Shown: positions 24,251-32,391 of the stretch, piece after piece
How positions within the stretch are numbered: the stretch's first letter is position 1
Layout: each line of letters opens with the position of its first letter
NCBI GenBank assembly: GCA_964469555.1
Contig: CAYYAQ010000042.1
Span: 1-35,983 of the forward strand
Direction of reading: 5' to 3'
DNA length: 35,983 nt
From: CAYYAQ01 sp964469555
Lineage (GTDB): Bacteria > Planctomycetota > UBA1135 > UBA2386
Position numbers and translations under genes: made by a program
The notes under the pieces: generated by a model
Databases searched by the model: none
Seen by the model: only the letters and a program-made list of their open reading frames with translations
What the model was told of the DNA's origin: nothing

Positions 24251-24790
24251 ATGGGCTTTTCTTGGGTGCGGGTTGTTCTGTTTGCCGGCTTGATGCCGTT
24301 GTGTTCTTCCTGCGAGCGGGCCGTGCTCGCGGACTCGATCGCCGCATCAAGTTCCGCTACACGAGCGGGGACTGGGTCGGGTTCTCTCGCTGGCAGCGTG
24401 GCGAGCGACCGGTTGTGCGCGGAAACCACGTCTCCTAGCGCTCCGACAGAGCGACGGGGCGCGGTCGTGACAACTTCGCCAGCTACCTCCAGAACATCTT
24501 CGTCTACGCCGGGACACTCTCGCTGCGTCGGCAGTCGAAAGCCATCGAGCCAGCGAGGCTCCGCGCCGGCGACATATGGTTGCAGGTCGGCTCTCCGGGC
24601 CACGCGGTCCTGGTGCTCGATGTGGCAAAAACCGCGAACGGCGAGACTTGCTTTCTCATCGGCCAGAGCTACATGCCAGCGCAACAATTCCACGTCCTCC
24701 AAAACCCCGAGGACCGACGGGTTTCGCCGTGGTACCGCCTGAACCCCGCAATGCCGTCTAAGACCCCCGAATCGCGATTCCCGACCGGGG
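24251..24790 (+). pseudogene. DUF4846 gene broken by internal deletion, frameshift and stop
   Basis: ATG 24251 encodes a lipoprotein-type signal (VRVVLFAGLMPLCSSC) in one frame. The recognisable DUF4846 body is in another frame and begins abruptly near 24330: RRIKFRYTSGDWVGFSRWQR, then a TAG stop at 24436-24438 where the family has Trp (RGNHVS-stop-RSD), then FASYLQNIFVYAGTLSLRRQ, RLRAGDIWLQVGSPGHAVLV and VSPWYRLN. Family members are about 280 residues; here the first third of the mature protein is missing. A frameshift, a nonsense codon and a missing segment together make this a pseudogene. The family is of unknown function and occurs in Bacteroidota and planctomycetes. Confidence 0.66.
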
Positions 24791-24937
24791 GCTCTGCGGC
24801 GGCTCGATGCCGATCGCGAGAGGTCTGTCTTCGTACGCCGGTAGGTATTTCCGAGCCAACGCATCCGCAGCAAGACTCCGTGAGTTGCTGTACCCTTCTC
24901 CCGCCTGACTCTTCCGTCCCCGCTCCTCCCACGTTTC

Positions 24938-27169
24938 ATGATCACAGGTCCGTCCATCACCCGTCGGTGCATGCTGAACGCTGTAGTGTTAGTCGTCTCC
25001 ACCACGCTCGCCGGCCAACGCTCATCGTTCGACCACAGCGACGGCACCACGCACTGGTTCGAACCGATCGCCGCTCCACTCGGCATCACGTGGACGGACG
25101 CAAACCGCGCCGCGGCGAAGGCCGGGGGGTACCTCGCGACGATCGCGTCCAAAGATGAGAACGACGCCGTCTTCAAGGCGATCGACGACGCGAAGTTCTG
25201 GTCGACGACCTCGACACGCGCAGATGGTCCGTGGATCGGCGGCTTACAATTCTCCGGTTCGACGGAACCGGCGGGTGGCTGGGTATGGGGCGAGATCGAG
25301 TTGACGACGTACCGGAACTGGTCGGCGGGAAAGCCCGACAACCAAAACGGTGCGGACCGCATGCACTACGGTGGCAAGACGATCGGTCCCACCTGGGCAG
25401 ACTCCGTCTCGAGCGCGAAGATGCGCGGGTACGTCATCGAATACTCCAACGCGACCGTCATCACCACGATCGGGCTGAAGATGCGCGCCCCCGGATCGCT
25501 GGACGGCTTCACGATGATCAGCCCCTCGCGTCGCGGCGACAGCTTCCTCATCGATTCCCGTGGTCGCATCGTGAACCATTGGGTGAGCACGTACGATCTC
25601 GGCATGGCGACGTACCTGGAGAAGGGCGGTCGCCTGCTGCGCGGCGGCAAGACCAACAACTCCACGTTCAACGCCGGCGGCTCGGGGGGAGTCGTGGAGA
25701 GCTTCAACTGGAAAGGCGAGCTCCTGTGGCGGTTCACCATATCCGATGCCACGCAGTGCCTGCACCACGACATCGAGAGGTTGCCGAACGGCAACATCCT
25801 GATGATCGCCTGGGAGATCAAGACGCAGGCCGAGGCTCTCGCCTGGGGCCGCAAGCCGACAAAGGTCGGGACCCGCGGCATGTGGCCAGAGAAGATCATC
25901 GAGGTCAAGCCGAACGGCAAGACCGGCGGCACGATCGTCTGGGAGTGGCACGTCTGGGATCACGCCATCCAGGACTACGACTCGAAGAAGGCGAACTTCG
26001 GCAAGGTCGAAGATCACCCCGAACTCGTCGACGCCAACTTCCCCGTGGAGGGTTCCCATCCCGATTGGTTGCACGCGAACTCGATCTCGTACAACGAGAA
26101 ACTCGACCAGATCCTGATCAGCATCCGCACGTTCGACGAGATCTGGATCATCGACCACAGCACGACGACCGCGGAGGCCAAGGGACACACCGGCGGCAGG
26201 CACGGCAAGGGTGGTGATCTCCTGTACCGCTGGGGAAATCCCATTGCGTACCGAGGCGGGACGTTCAGCGATCAGCGACTCTTCAAGCAGCACAACGCCC
26301 AGTGGATTCGCCCGGGTCTACCCGGGGCGGGCAACATCCTCATCTTCAACAACGGCACGGACCGCCCGCCAGAGAACCACTCGAGCGTCGATGAGATCGT
26401 TCCGCCGGTCGACTCCAAGGGTGGATACCCCCTTCCGGGCAAGGCGTGGGGACCCGCGAACTCGAAGTGGACCTACAAGGCCTCGATCCCGAAGAACTTC
26501 TACGCGCCCTTCGTCTCCGGTGCACAACGCCTGCCGAACGGGAACACAATGGTCTGCCACGGTGTCCTCGGTGACGCATTCGAAGTCACTTCGAGTGGAA
26601 AGACCGTGTGGGAGTATCGATCGCCGTACAAACGCGTGGAGCTTCTGCACCAGGGATCACAGGCACCGTTCACCTGGAACTTGGTGTTCCGCTCGCCGCG
26701 GTACTTCGCGAACGGCGTGGAACTCAAGGGCATCAAGAAGGGGGATCTCAAACCAGGCCAACCGATCGAAGCCCACGACTCGGCGCTCCTCGTCGATGGA
26801 TCCACCCTCGACCGGCGCGTAAAGCCGGGCGCGCAAGTTGATCTGACGCTGCGCGCTGGCGAGCACCGAGGCAAAACCTACCTGGTGGGGACATCGGCGA
26901 CGCCAGGGTTGCTGCCAATAGACTTCCGGTTCGCGCGCATGGGCAGCGACCCTATCCTCAGCGCCTCTCTCTCCATGTCCGCGACGTCGGTGTTCCAACG
27001 ATACCTGGGTTCTCTCGACGCGAACGGACATGCGACTGCCGCCGTGCGTCTACCTCGTGATTCGCGGCTGATCGGCACCAAGTTCTACACGACGTTTGCA
27101 GTCGTTGACCAGAGCACCCGATCGGGGCTCGCGCTGATCTCGAACACTGTCGTGATCGCCGTCGAGTAG
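24938..27169 (+). CDS. C-type lectin domain fused to an arylsulfotransferase-like domain
   Basis: A 743-residue protein with a short signal segment (residues 10-26). Residues about 37-170 are a C-type-lectin-like domain: ITWTDANRAAAKAGGYLATI, PWIGGLQFSG, GWVWGEIEL, NWSAGKPDNQNGADRMHY. Residues about 200-580 are an ASST/arylsulfotransferase-type propeller: GFTMISPSRRGDSFLIDS, HHDIERLPNGNILMIAWE, HPDWLHANSISYNEKLDQIL, QHNAQWIRPGLPGAGNILIF, QRLPNGNTMVCHG. A C-terminal beta domain (650-743) ends the protein. ASST enzymes move sulfate between phenols; the His-rich segments fit but catalysis is not proven. The lectin domain suggests binding of a glycan, perhaps a sulfated polysaccharide, outside the cell. 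Confidence 0.85.
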   Translation: MITGPSITRRCMLNAVVLVVSTTLAGQRSSFDHSDGTTHWFEPIAAPLGITWTDANRAAAKAGGYLATIASKDENDAVFKAIDDAKFWSTTSTRADGPWIGGLQFSGSTEPAGGWVWGEIELTTYRNWSAGKPDNQNGADRMHYGGKTIGPTWADSVSSAKMRGYVIEYSNATVITTIGLKMRAPGSLDGFTMISPSRRGDSFLIDSRGRIVNHWVSTYDLGMATYLEKGGRLLRGGKTNNSTFNAGGSGGVVESFNWKGELLWRFTISDATQCLHHDIERLPNGNILMIAWEIKTQAEALAWGRKPTKVGTRGMWPEKIIEVKPNGKTGGTIVWEWHVWDHAIQDYDSKKANFGKVEDHPELVDANFPVEGSHPDWLHANSISYNEKLDQILISIRTFDEIWIIDHSTTTAEAKGHTGGRHGKGGDLLYRWGNPIAYRGGTFSDQRLFKQHNAQWIRPGLPGAGNILIFNNGTDRPPENHSSVDEIVPPVDSKGGYPLPGKAWGPANSKWTYKASIPKNFYAPFVSGAQRLPNGNTMVCHGVLGDAFEVTSSGKTVWEYRSPYKRVELLHQGSQAPFTWNLVFRSPRYFANGVELKGIKKGDLKPGQPIEAHDSALLVDGSTLDRRVKPGAQVDLTLRAGEHRGKTYLVGTSATPGLLPIDFRFARMGSDPILSASLSMSATSVFQRYLGSLDANGHATAAVRLPRDSRLIGTKFYTTFAVVDQSTRSGLALISNTVVIAVE

Positions 27170-27473
27170 CAGCACGGCGTGGTAGGTCAGGACCGGAAGG
27201 CGCACGATGCACACGGGCGATCCGGGTGTTCGTGGAAAAGCGACTGCGATCTGATTCGAGTGGATGAATCCCACGACCGACTCCGGGTACGGGCGCCGTC
27301 ATGAACGACGCAGAGAAGGTCAACCCCACCACCGTCCGGCCGATTCGAACGATGCGCCGGAGCGACCCTTCTCGCGCACTTCGAAGTCAAAAGAGAAGAG
27401 GTTCTTTGGTTTCGCCCGCATAACAGCGCCGGATTGTCGTCCAGGTCGTGGTGAGCATTCAACGCAAGATGGA
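27170..27473. other. 304-base gap without a convincing gene
   Basis: Between the convergent lectin-ASST gene and prmA. Only short ORFs occur, such as 40 codons from ATG 27301, none with a recognisable domain, signal peptide or ribosome binding site. No strong hairpin was seen. Confidence 0.5.
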
Positions 27474-28235
27474 TTAGCTTTCACCGCGCCAGCCGAGAGA
27501 CACGAATCCTGCGATCTCGATGCGCTCGTCCGATTCTCGACCGACGTCGTCATCGAATTCGCGTTCGTCGCCGGATCGCAGTCCGGACAGGATCATCGGC
27601 CCGCGACGATTCCAGCCCGCGAGAAGGTCTTCGATGCACGATCGGATCTCCGCCGTCCGCATGTTCGCGACCACCGCGTCGACAGAGGCAGGGATCACGT
27701 CCGGACCACCGCAGAAGACGTTCGCGTCCGGTAGGAGTTCGCGCGCCACCGCGACCGCATCGGGATCGATGTCGCAGGCGAGAATCCGCTCGCACCCGCG
27801 GGCCTCGGCGTAGAGCGCGAGAATCCCGCTGCCCGTCCCGACGTCGGCGAGGCTCTCGGTCTCGTCATCGATGAGCCGCTCCATCATGCAGAGCGCCGCC
27901 TGGGTGCTCCCGTGCTCGCCGCTGCCGAACGCCATGGCGCGCGGGACGACCAGTTCGATTCCTTCGAAGTCCGGGGGCGGCGGCACCCACGGCGGGCGAA
28001 TCATGATGCGTTCGCCGACGCGCATGGCATGGTCCCCCTCGAGACCGGAGACCGGCTCCTCGTCGGGATCGAGCTCTTCGATCTTCACAGGCCCGAGATC
28101 TGGCGCGTCGCCCTCGAACATCACATCGCACTCGCCGTCACCCGTCACGGCGCACAGCACCGTCGCGTGCACGTGCAAGCGGTCGAGCGCGACTCGCAGT
28201 TCCGCCGCGGCGCCGGACAACCGCAGGCGTCTCAC
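27474..28235 (-). CDS. prmA: Ribosomal protein L11 methyltransferase-like protein
   Basis: A 253-residue SAM-dependent methyltransferase of the PrmA type, predicted to methylate ribosomal protein L11. Landmarks: PRAMAFGSGEHGSTQAALCM (family AFGTGxHxTT), SLADVGTGSGILALYAEARG (motif I DxGxGSGIL), ILACDIDPDAVAVAREL, VDAVVANMRTAEI in place of the usual NILA, and GPMILSGLRSGDERE. The N-terminal L11-recognition domain is shorter than in E. coli (total 293), so another substrate is possible. The start is GTG 28235, which overlaps the coaC stop as GTGA. It is the last gene of the tpiA-to-prmA run. Confidence 0.87.
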   Translation of the reverse strand: MRRLRLSGAAAELRVALDRLHVHATVLCAVTGDGECDVMFEGDAPDLGPVKIEELDPDEEPVSGLEGDHAMRVGERIMIRPPWVPPPPDFEGIELVVPRAMAFGSGEHGSTQAALCMMERLIDDETESLADVGTGSGILALYAEARGCERILACDIDPDAVAVARELLPDANVFCGGPDVIPASVDAVVANMRTAEIRSCIEDLLAGWNRRGPMILSGLRSGDEREFDDDVGRESDERIEIAGFVSLGWRGES

Positions 28236-28762
28236 AGGCGCGACTGGATCTCTTGGTGGATCTGCTCGGGCTCGAGCATCCGACCGATCGCGTCGTAGCC
28301 CTCGGCGAGGTGGCCCACCACCGGGCCGACGATCTCGAAACCAAGACCACGGACCGTCTCCACGTTGCGCTGGACAACAGGGCTCTCCCACATCGCGTCG
28401 TTCATCGCAGGACAGATCATCTTCTTGCCCTTGAAGATCACCGCCGCGAGCGTGACCGGGTCGTCGCAGGTTCCTGCCGCGAGCTTGGCGATCAGGTCCG
28501 CCGTGCACGGAGCGATCACGAATAGATCCGCCGCGAGCGTCGCTTCGATGTGCGGCACGGCACCGTCGCGATCGACCTGGGTCGAACTGGCGATCACCTG
28601 GTGCCCGGTCAAGCCTTCGAACGTTCTCGCGCCGACGAACTCGCGGGCCGCCGACGTCATCGCAACGCGCACGTCGTGTCCGGCCTGCGCGAGATGGCTG
28701 GTCAAGGCGGCGACCTTGAAAGCCGCGATGCCTCCGCCGATACCGATCAGAATGTTGCTCAT
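28232..28762 (-). CDS. coaC: Phosphopantothenoylcysteine decarboxylase (stand-alone CoaC flavoprotein)
   Basis: A 176-residue flavoprotein of the HFCD family. It decarboxylates 4'-phosphopantothenoylcysteine in coenzyme A synthesis. Seen: ILIGIGGGIAAFKVAALTSH (FMN-binding N-terminus), His71 in VPHIEATLAADLFVIAPCTA (active-site His), and PAMNDAMW at 118-125 (the PxMNxxMW substrate motif). The usual bifunctional CoaBC is about 400 residues; here the CoaB synthetase half is absent, so a separate coaB is expected elsewhere. Its ATG overlaps the gmk stop (ATGA) and its stop overlaps the prmA start, so translation is tightly coupled. Confidence 0.93.
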   Translation of the reverse strand: MSNILIGIGGGIAAFKVAALTSHLAQAGHDVRVAMTSAAREFVGARTFEGLTGHQVIASSTQVDRDGAVPHIEATLAADLFVIAPCTADLIAKLAAGTCDDPVTLAAVIFKGKKMICPAMNDAMWESPVVQRNVETVRGLGFEIVGPVVGHLAEGYDAIGRMLEPEQIHQEIQSRL

Positions 28763-29313
28763 AGCCCGATGCGCTGCCTGACCGCCTCGACGGCGTCGTC
28801 GAGGACGTCGTTCGGAACCTGGCAGTCGTAGAGTCTGGCCGCCTTCATCTCCTCGGCGGCGATGCCGAGGCGTTCTTCGATCTCGGCGTCCGTGTTCGTC
28901 TTCCGGTCGGCGAGTCGTTGGCGAAGCTCTTCCATGCTCGGAGGCACGATGAAGATGTAGTCGCCTTCCACGCCGTGGTCACGCAGTTGTTGTGTGCCCT
29001 GCACTTCGATTTCCAGAATGAACACCCGTCCAGCGGCGAGAGCGTCCTCCATCGGCTTGCGTAGAGTGCCGTAGTGATTGCCGTTGTATTCCGCGCTCTC
29101 GAGGAACTCGCCGTTCTCCTCACGACGCCGAAAGTCCTCCGCCGACAGGAAGTGGTAGTCGACGCCGTCGACCTCACCTGGCCGGATCTTGCGCGTCGTC
29201 GCGGACACCGAGAACTCGACCCGCGGATCTACTTTGATCTTCTTGCAGACGGACGTCTTGCCGGCCCCTGAAGGACCCGAGATCACGACCAACTTGCCGA
29301 CGGGACCCAACAT
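28759..29313 (-). CDS. gmk: Guanylate kinase
   Basis: A 184-residue kinase converting GMP to GDP with ATP. The P-loop GPSGAGKT is at 13-20. GMP-binding landmarks follow: SVSATTRKIRPGEVDGVDYH, SAEYNGNHYGT, and ILEIEVQGTQQL. The lid-region sequence PSMEELRQRLADRKTNTDAE is also typical. ATG 29313 was chosen because the conserved N-terminus starts there, 2 bases after the yicC stop; an in-frame start at 29358 would overlap yicC. In many bacteria gmk is followed by rpoZ and then coaBC; rpoZ is absent here. Confidence 0.97.
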   Translation of the reverse strand: MLGPVGKLVVISGPSGAGKTSVCKKIKVDPRVEFSVSATTRKIRPGEVDGVDYHFLSAEDFRRREENGEFLESAEYNGNHYGTLRKPMEDALAAGRVFILEIEVQGTQQLRDHGVEGDYIFIVPPSMEELRQRLADRKTNTDAEIEERLGIAAEEMKAARLYDCQVPNDVLDDAVEAVRQRIGL

Positions 29314-29315
29314 GG

Positions 29316-30185
29316 TCACGCCAGGTTCGCCGCCTGTTCCTTGAGCTTGTCTATGCACGATTTCATCTCGACGACGCGGTGGGCGATCGACACGTCCGGC
29401 GATTTGCTTCCCAGCGTGTTGATCTCGCGCAGCATCTCCTGCACGAGGAATTCGAGGTTTCGACCTATGATACCGTCGGCCTGAAGGAGTTCGCGCGCCT
29501 TGGTCATGTGGGATCCCAGGCGCTGCAGTTCTTCCGCAATGTCGACGCGATCGGCGAATACGGCGACTTCGCGGATGACGTCGCTGTCCTCCATCACCTT
29601 GGCTCGCCCTTCCAGGAACTCGCTCACGCGTTGGAGTAGTTTCTCGCGGTACCGCGAAACGACCTCTGGAGCGAGTTCGGTCACCGCAGCCAGTTCTGCC
29701 TCGATTCGATCGATGAAATCACGCATCGCGTCGACGGTAGCCGCGCCCTCTCGCTCCCGATTGGCGATGAGCTCGTCGACCGCCTGTCGCACCAACGCTG
29801 CGATATCATCCGGCAACTCGCGAGACACGCGGGAAACGCTGCGGGTTTGCGTCGGCACCACGCCAGGCATGGCCAGCACGTCAGCCAACCCGACTTTGGT
29901 GCCAAGTCGCTTCGCCAGTGCCTCGAGCTGCTTCGCGACGGCAACCGCCGCGTCGGCGTCGATCGCTGACACCTTGTCCTCGACGGATTCGTCGATCACC
30001 ATCATCGCGAAGACCGAACCGCGCTGCAGCCGCGACCGAATGTAGGTTTCCAGCGCTGCTTCGAAACCCTGGCAGTCTCCGGCGAGACGAGTCTTGAAGG
30101 TGAGGCCGCGACCGTTGGTCGTGCGGCACTCCACCGTGACCGCGCCCAGCTCCGTTGTGCCGGATGCCGTTCCGGAGCCAGTCAT
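29316..30185 (-). CDS. yicC: YicC-family endoribonuclease
   Basis: A 289-residue cytoplasmic protein beginning MTGSGTASG, the invariant YicC start. It has the YicC-like N-terminal domain (VECRTTNGRGLTFKTRL, ETYIRSRLQRGSVFAMMVID) and the C-terminal DUF1732 domain (SDVIREVAVFADRVDIAEEL, GIIGRNLEFLVQEMLREINT, VVEMKSCIDKLKEQAANL). E. coli YicC is an RNase acting on small RNAs. Length is normal. It lies 47 bases after secG and 2 bases before gmk; the yicC-gmk pairing is widely conserved. Confidence 0.94.
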   Translation of the reverse strand: MTGSGTASGTTELGAVTVECRTTNGRGLTFKTRLAGDCQGFEAALETYIRSRLQRGSVFAMMVIDESVEDKVSAIDADAAVAVAKQLEALAKRLGTKVGLADVLAMPGVVPTQTRSVSRVSRELPDDIAALVRQAVDELIANREREGAATVDAMRDFIDRIEAELAAVTELAPEVVSRYREKLLQRVSEFLEGRAKVMEDSDVIREVAVFADRVDIAEELQRLGSHMTKARELLQADGIIGRNLEFLVQEMLREINTLGSKSPDVSIAHRVVEMKSCIDKLKEQAANLA

Positions 30186-30232
30186 GCTCTGGATCGGACC
30201 CGCGGCGCGAGCGCGCGTGTCACCTTCCGAGG

Positions 30233-30445
30233 TCACAAGAGTTGGAGCATCACCGCGGACCCGACCCAGAACCCCGCTACCGTAAGAGTTAATCGGTTCA
30301 CACCGCCAGTCTTCACGCCGAACGTCTCGGCGCCCATGCCGCCGAACGCCTCTGCAAGTCCACCACCCTTCGGCTCCTGAAGGAGGATGATGAAGACCAT
30401 GAAGATCGAAGAGAGTAGGAAAATCGTCCAGAAGAGGAGAGACAT
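30233..30445 (-). CDS. secG: Preprotein translocase subunit SecG
   Basis: A 70-residue inner-membrane protein with two membrane helices (residues 3-22 and 52-69) and the family loop VFIILLQEPKGGGLAEAFGG followed by MGAETFGVKTG. SecG stimulates translocation by SecYEG. ATG 30445 is 2 bases from the tpiA stop, a common tpiA-secG arrangement. Confidence 0.94.
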   Translation of the reverse strand: MSLLFWTIFLLSSIFMVFIILLQEPKGGGLAEAFGGMGAETFGVKTGGVNRLTLTVAGFWVGSAVMLQLL

Positions 30446-30447
30446 GA

Positions 30448-31215
30448 TCAGACGTCGAATTCGATGATAGGAATGAAGGTGTCCGGCTTGAGGCTCGCGC
30501 CACCGACGAGTACGCCATCGACATCGGGAACGGACATGATACTGGTTGCGTTGTCGGGACCGACACTCCCTCCGTAGAGGATCCGGATATGGGCGGCCAT
30601 ATCGTCGTCGATCTTTGTAGCAATGAACTTGCGTATAGTGCCGTGTGCCGCCGCGATTTGGTCGAGATTTGCCACTTCCCCGGTGCCGATGGCCCAGACA
30701 GGCTCGTAGGCGATGCTGACCAGATGGTACTGCGCCGGATCGATGAGCGCGAAACCGGCCTCCAGCTGGCGCTTGATGACGCGATCCGTGCGGTTGGCCT
30801 TGCGCTCGTCGAGGGTCTCGCCCACGCAGAGGATCGGCAGCACACTATGTTTCAGCGCCGTGAGGACCTTGCGCCCCATCCACTCATCGGGCTCGCCGAA
30901 AACGTGGCGACGCTCGCTGTGGCCGATCAGCGTCCGGTCAGCCCCGACTTCCCGGACCATGTTGCAGGAGTTCTCACCGGTGAAAGCGCCCTTCTCCTCG
31001 AAATAGATGTTCTGTGCGCCGACGCCGAGGGGCGAACCCTGGGCCACTGCGGCGACATCCGCGAGGTAGACCGACGGAACGTAGACCGCGACTTCCCGGT
31101 CGCTGCCGTCGCCCAACCGACCCTTGATCGTCTTGACCAGGTCGAGCGCCCGCGAACGATCGAGGTTCATCTTCCAGTTGCCCGCGATGTAAGGCTTGCG
31201 GGTGATGTTCGTCAT
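30448..31215 (-). CDS. tpiA: Triosephosphate isomerase
   Basis: A 255-residue TIM-barrel enzyme interconverting dihydroxyacetone phosphate and glyceraldehyde 3-phosphate in glycolysis. Catalytic residues are Lys15 (AGNWKMN), His99 (LIGHSERR) and Glu171 (AYEPVWAIGTG). The phosphate loops near the C-terminus read ILYGGSVGPDN and GVLVGGASLK. AGAGGTGA about 7 bases before ATG 31215 is a good ribosome binding site. It follows aroF by 51 bases on the same strand and leads the coupled secG-yicC-gmk-coaC-prmA run. Confidence 0.98.
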   Translation of the reverse strand: MTNITRKPYIAGNWKMNLDRSRALDLVKTIKGRLGDGSDREVAVYVPSVYLADVAAVAQGSPLGVGAQNIYFEEKGAFTGENSCNMVREVGADRTLIGHSERRHVFGEPDEWMGRKVLTALKHSVLPILCVGETLDERKANRTDRVIKRQLEAGFALIDPAQYHLVSIAYEPVWAIGTGEVANLDQIAAAHGTIRKFIATKIDDDMAAHIRILYGGSVGPDNATSIMSVPDVDGVLVGGASLKPDTFIPIIEFDV

Positions 31216-31266
31216 AGGGCCGTCACCTCTGCTGTTTCCTGTGGCCGGGCGTCGCTTTTGGAAGGG

Positions 31267-32151
31267 TCAGGACGCGACGGTCTGCCCGACGGTCGAAAGG
31301 TATCTTCCTGATGGGGGAATCCAGCGGTGGATCTCGTCCATCAAAGCGGAAAAATCAGCGGGAGTCAGGGCTTGTGGACCATCGCTCAACGCTCGAGCCG
31401 GGTCCGGATGTACCTCGATCAGGAGGCCGTCCGCCCCCACCGCGAGAGCGGCCAGGGCCAAGGGCACGACGAGGTGGCGGTGGCCGGTAGCATGGCTGGG
31501 ATCGACGACCACAGGGAGCGGCGTACGGGTCCTGAGCACAGGCACCGCGGCGAGATCGAGCGTGTAGCGGGTGGACGGATCGAACGACCGCAAGCCCCGC
31601 TCACAGAGCACGATGTTCTCGTTGCCGGTTTCGACGATGTAGTCGACCGCGGCCAGCAGTTCGTCGATCGTCGCGGCGGCTCCTCTCTTGAGCAGGATCG
31701 GCATTCCCGTCCGACCAGCCTCTCGGAGGAGCGGCGCGTTCTGCATGTTGCGCGAGCCGATTTGCAGCATCGCTGAGTGGTCCGCGACGAGATCCACTTG
31801 CCGTGGATCCATCACTTCGGTGACCACCGGCAGGCCGGTCTCGTCGCCTGCCTCCTTCAGATACCGCAGCGCCAGCTCCCCGAGACCCTGGAAGGACCTG
31901 GGCGAAGTGCGGGGCTTGAACGCTCCCCCGCGGAGTGCGCCCGCTCCGGCATCCCGCACGGCGCGAGCGGTGGTGAGCAATTGCTCCTCGGATTCGACGG
32001 CGCAGGGGCCCGCGACGACCATGAACCCATCGCCGCCGATGGCGAGGCCGTGGGGCAGGGCAACCGTTTGCCGTTCGGGGGATCGGGTCACTGGAGGGGT
32101 GGCTTTGGGGACTGCCGAAACAGGCTCGGCGCTAGCGGAGGGGCGCACCAT
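31267..32151 (-). CDS. aroF: 3-deoxy-7-phosphoheptulonate (DAHP) synthase, class I-beta type
   Basis: A 294-residue enzyme condensing phosphoenolpyruvate and erythrose 4-phosphate, the first step of the shikimate pathway to aromatic amino acids. Seen: FMVVAGPCAVESEEQL (PEP site start), RGGAFKPRTSPRSFQGLG, MLQIGSRNMQNAPLL, ILLKRGAAATIDEL and VVDPSHATGHRHLVVPLALA (metal and phosphate contacts). The pattern is the Bacillus/Thermotoga I-beta subtype. A 40-residue Pro/Ser-rich N-terminal extension replaces the ACT or chorismate-mutase regulatory domains seen in some relatives. ATG 32151 has GAGG about 8 bases upstream; an in-frame TTG at 32175 is less likely. It is divergent from the aromatic-decarboxylase-type gene across a palindromic region. 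Confidence 0.94.
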   Translation of the reverse strand: MVRPSASAEPVSAVPKATPPVTRSPERQTVALPHGLAIGGDGFMVVAGPCAVESEEQLLTTARAVRDAGAGALRGGAFKPRTSPRSFQGLGELALRYLKEAGDETGLPVVTEVMDPRQVDLVADHSAMLQIGSRNMQNAPLLREAGRTGMPILLKRGAAATIDELLAAVDYIVETGNENIVLCERGLRSFDPSTRYTLDLAAVPVLRTRTPLPVVVDPSHATGHRHLVVPLALAALAVGADGLLIEVHPDPARALSDGPQALTPADFSALMDEIHRWIPPSGRYLSTVGQTVAS

Positions 32152-32213
32152 AGGATTGCCTCGGTGGAGGGTCAAACATCAGCCGACCCGACCGTCTTTC
32201 TTCCCGCTCGACT

Positions 32214-32346
32214 CTGGCTGGGTTTGGTGGGGCTCATTCCCGACCAGATCCCCAAAAGACGGAGCATCCGGCCGCGCAGGGTGTCACCGGCCCGACCCGA
32301 GCGGCAGGATCTGTCCGTAAATCCCATCCCCACCAAACCCATCCAG
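32214..32346. repeat. 133-base nested inverted-repeat element between aroF and the decarboxylase gene
   Basis: The outer arms are CTGGCTGGGTTTGGTGGGG (32214-32232) and CCCCACCAAACCCATCCAG (32328-32346), complementary at 18 of 19 positions. A second pair lies inside, CAGATCC (32245-32251) with GGATCTG (32307-32313), spaced 12 and 14 bases from the outer arms. A third, GGCCG with CGGCC, lies near the centre. No direct repeat flanks the element. A -10-like TATAAG (32351-32356) starts five bases after the right arm and could serve the decarboxylase gene. It may be a MITE-like element or a regulatory palindrome. Confidence 0.68.
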
Positions 32347-32391
32347 TGTCTATAAGGACGCCGGCATCAGGGCTTCCGGCCACCACCCCCC

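Noticed and set aside
27335..27365. tRNA-like T-loop (GTTCGAATC on the minus strand)
   Set aside because: The flanking bases do not pair as a T stem, and no acceptor, D or anticodon arms fit.
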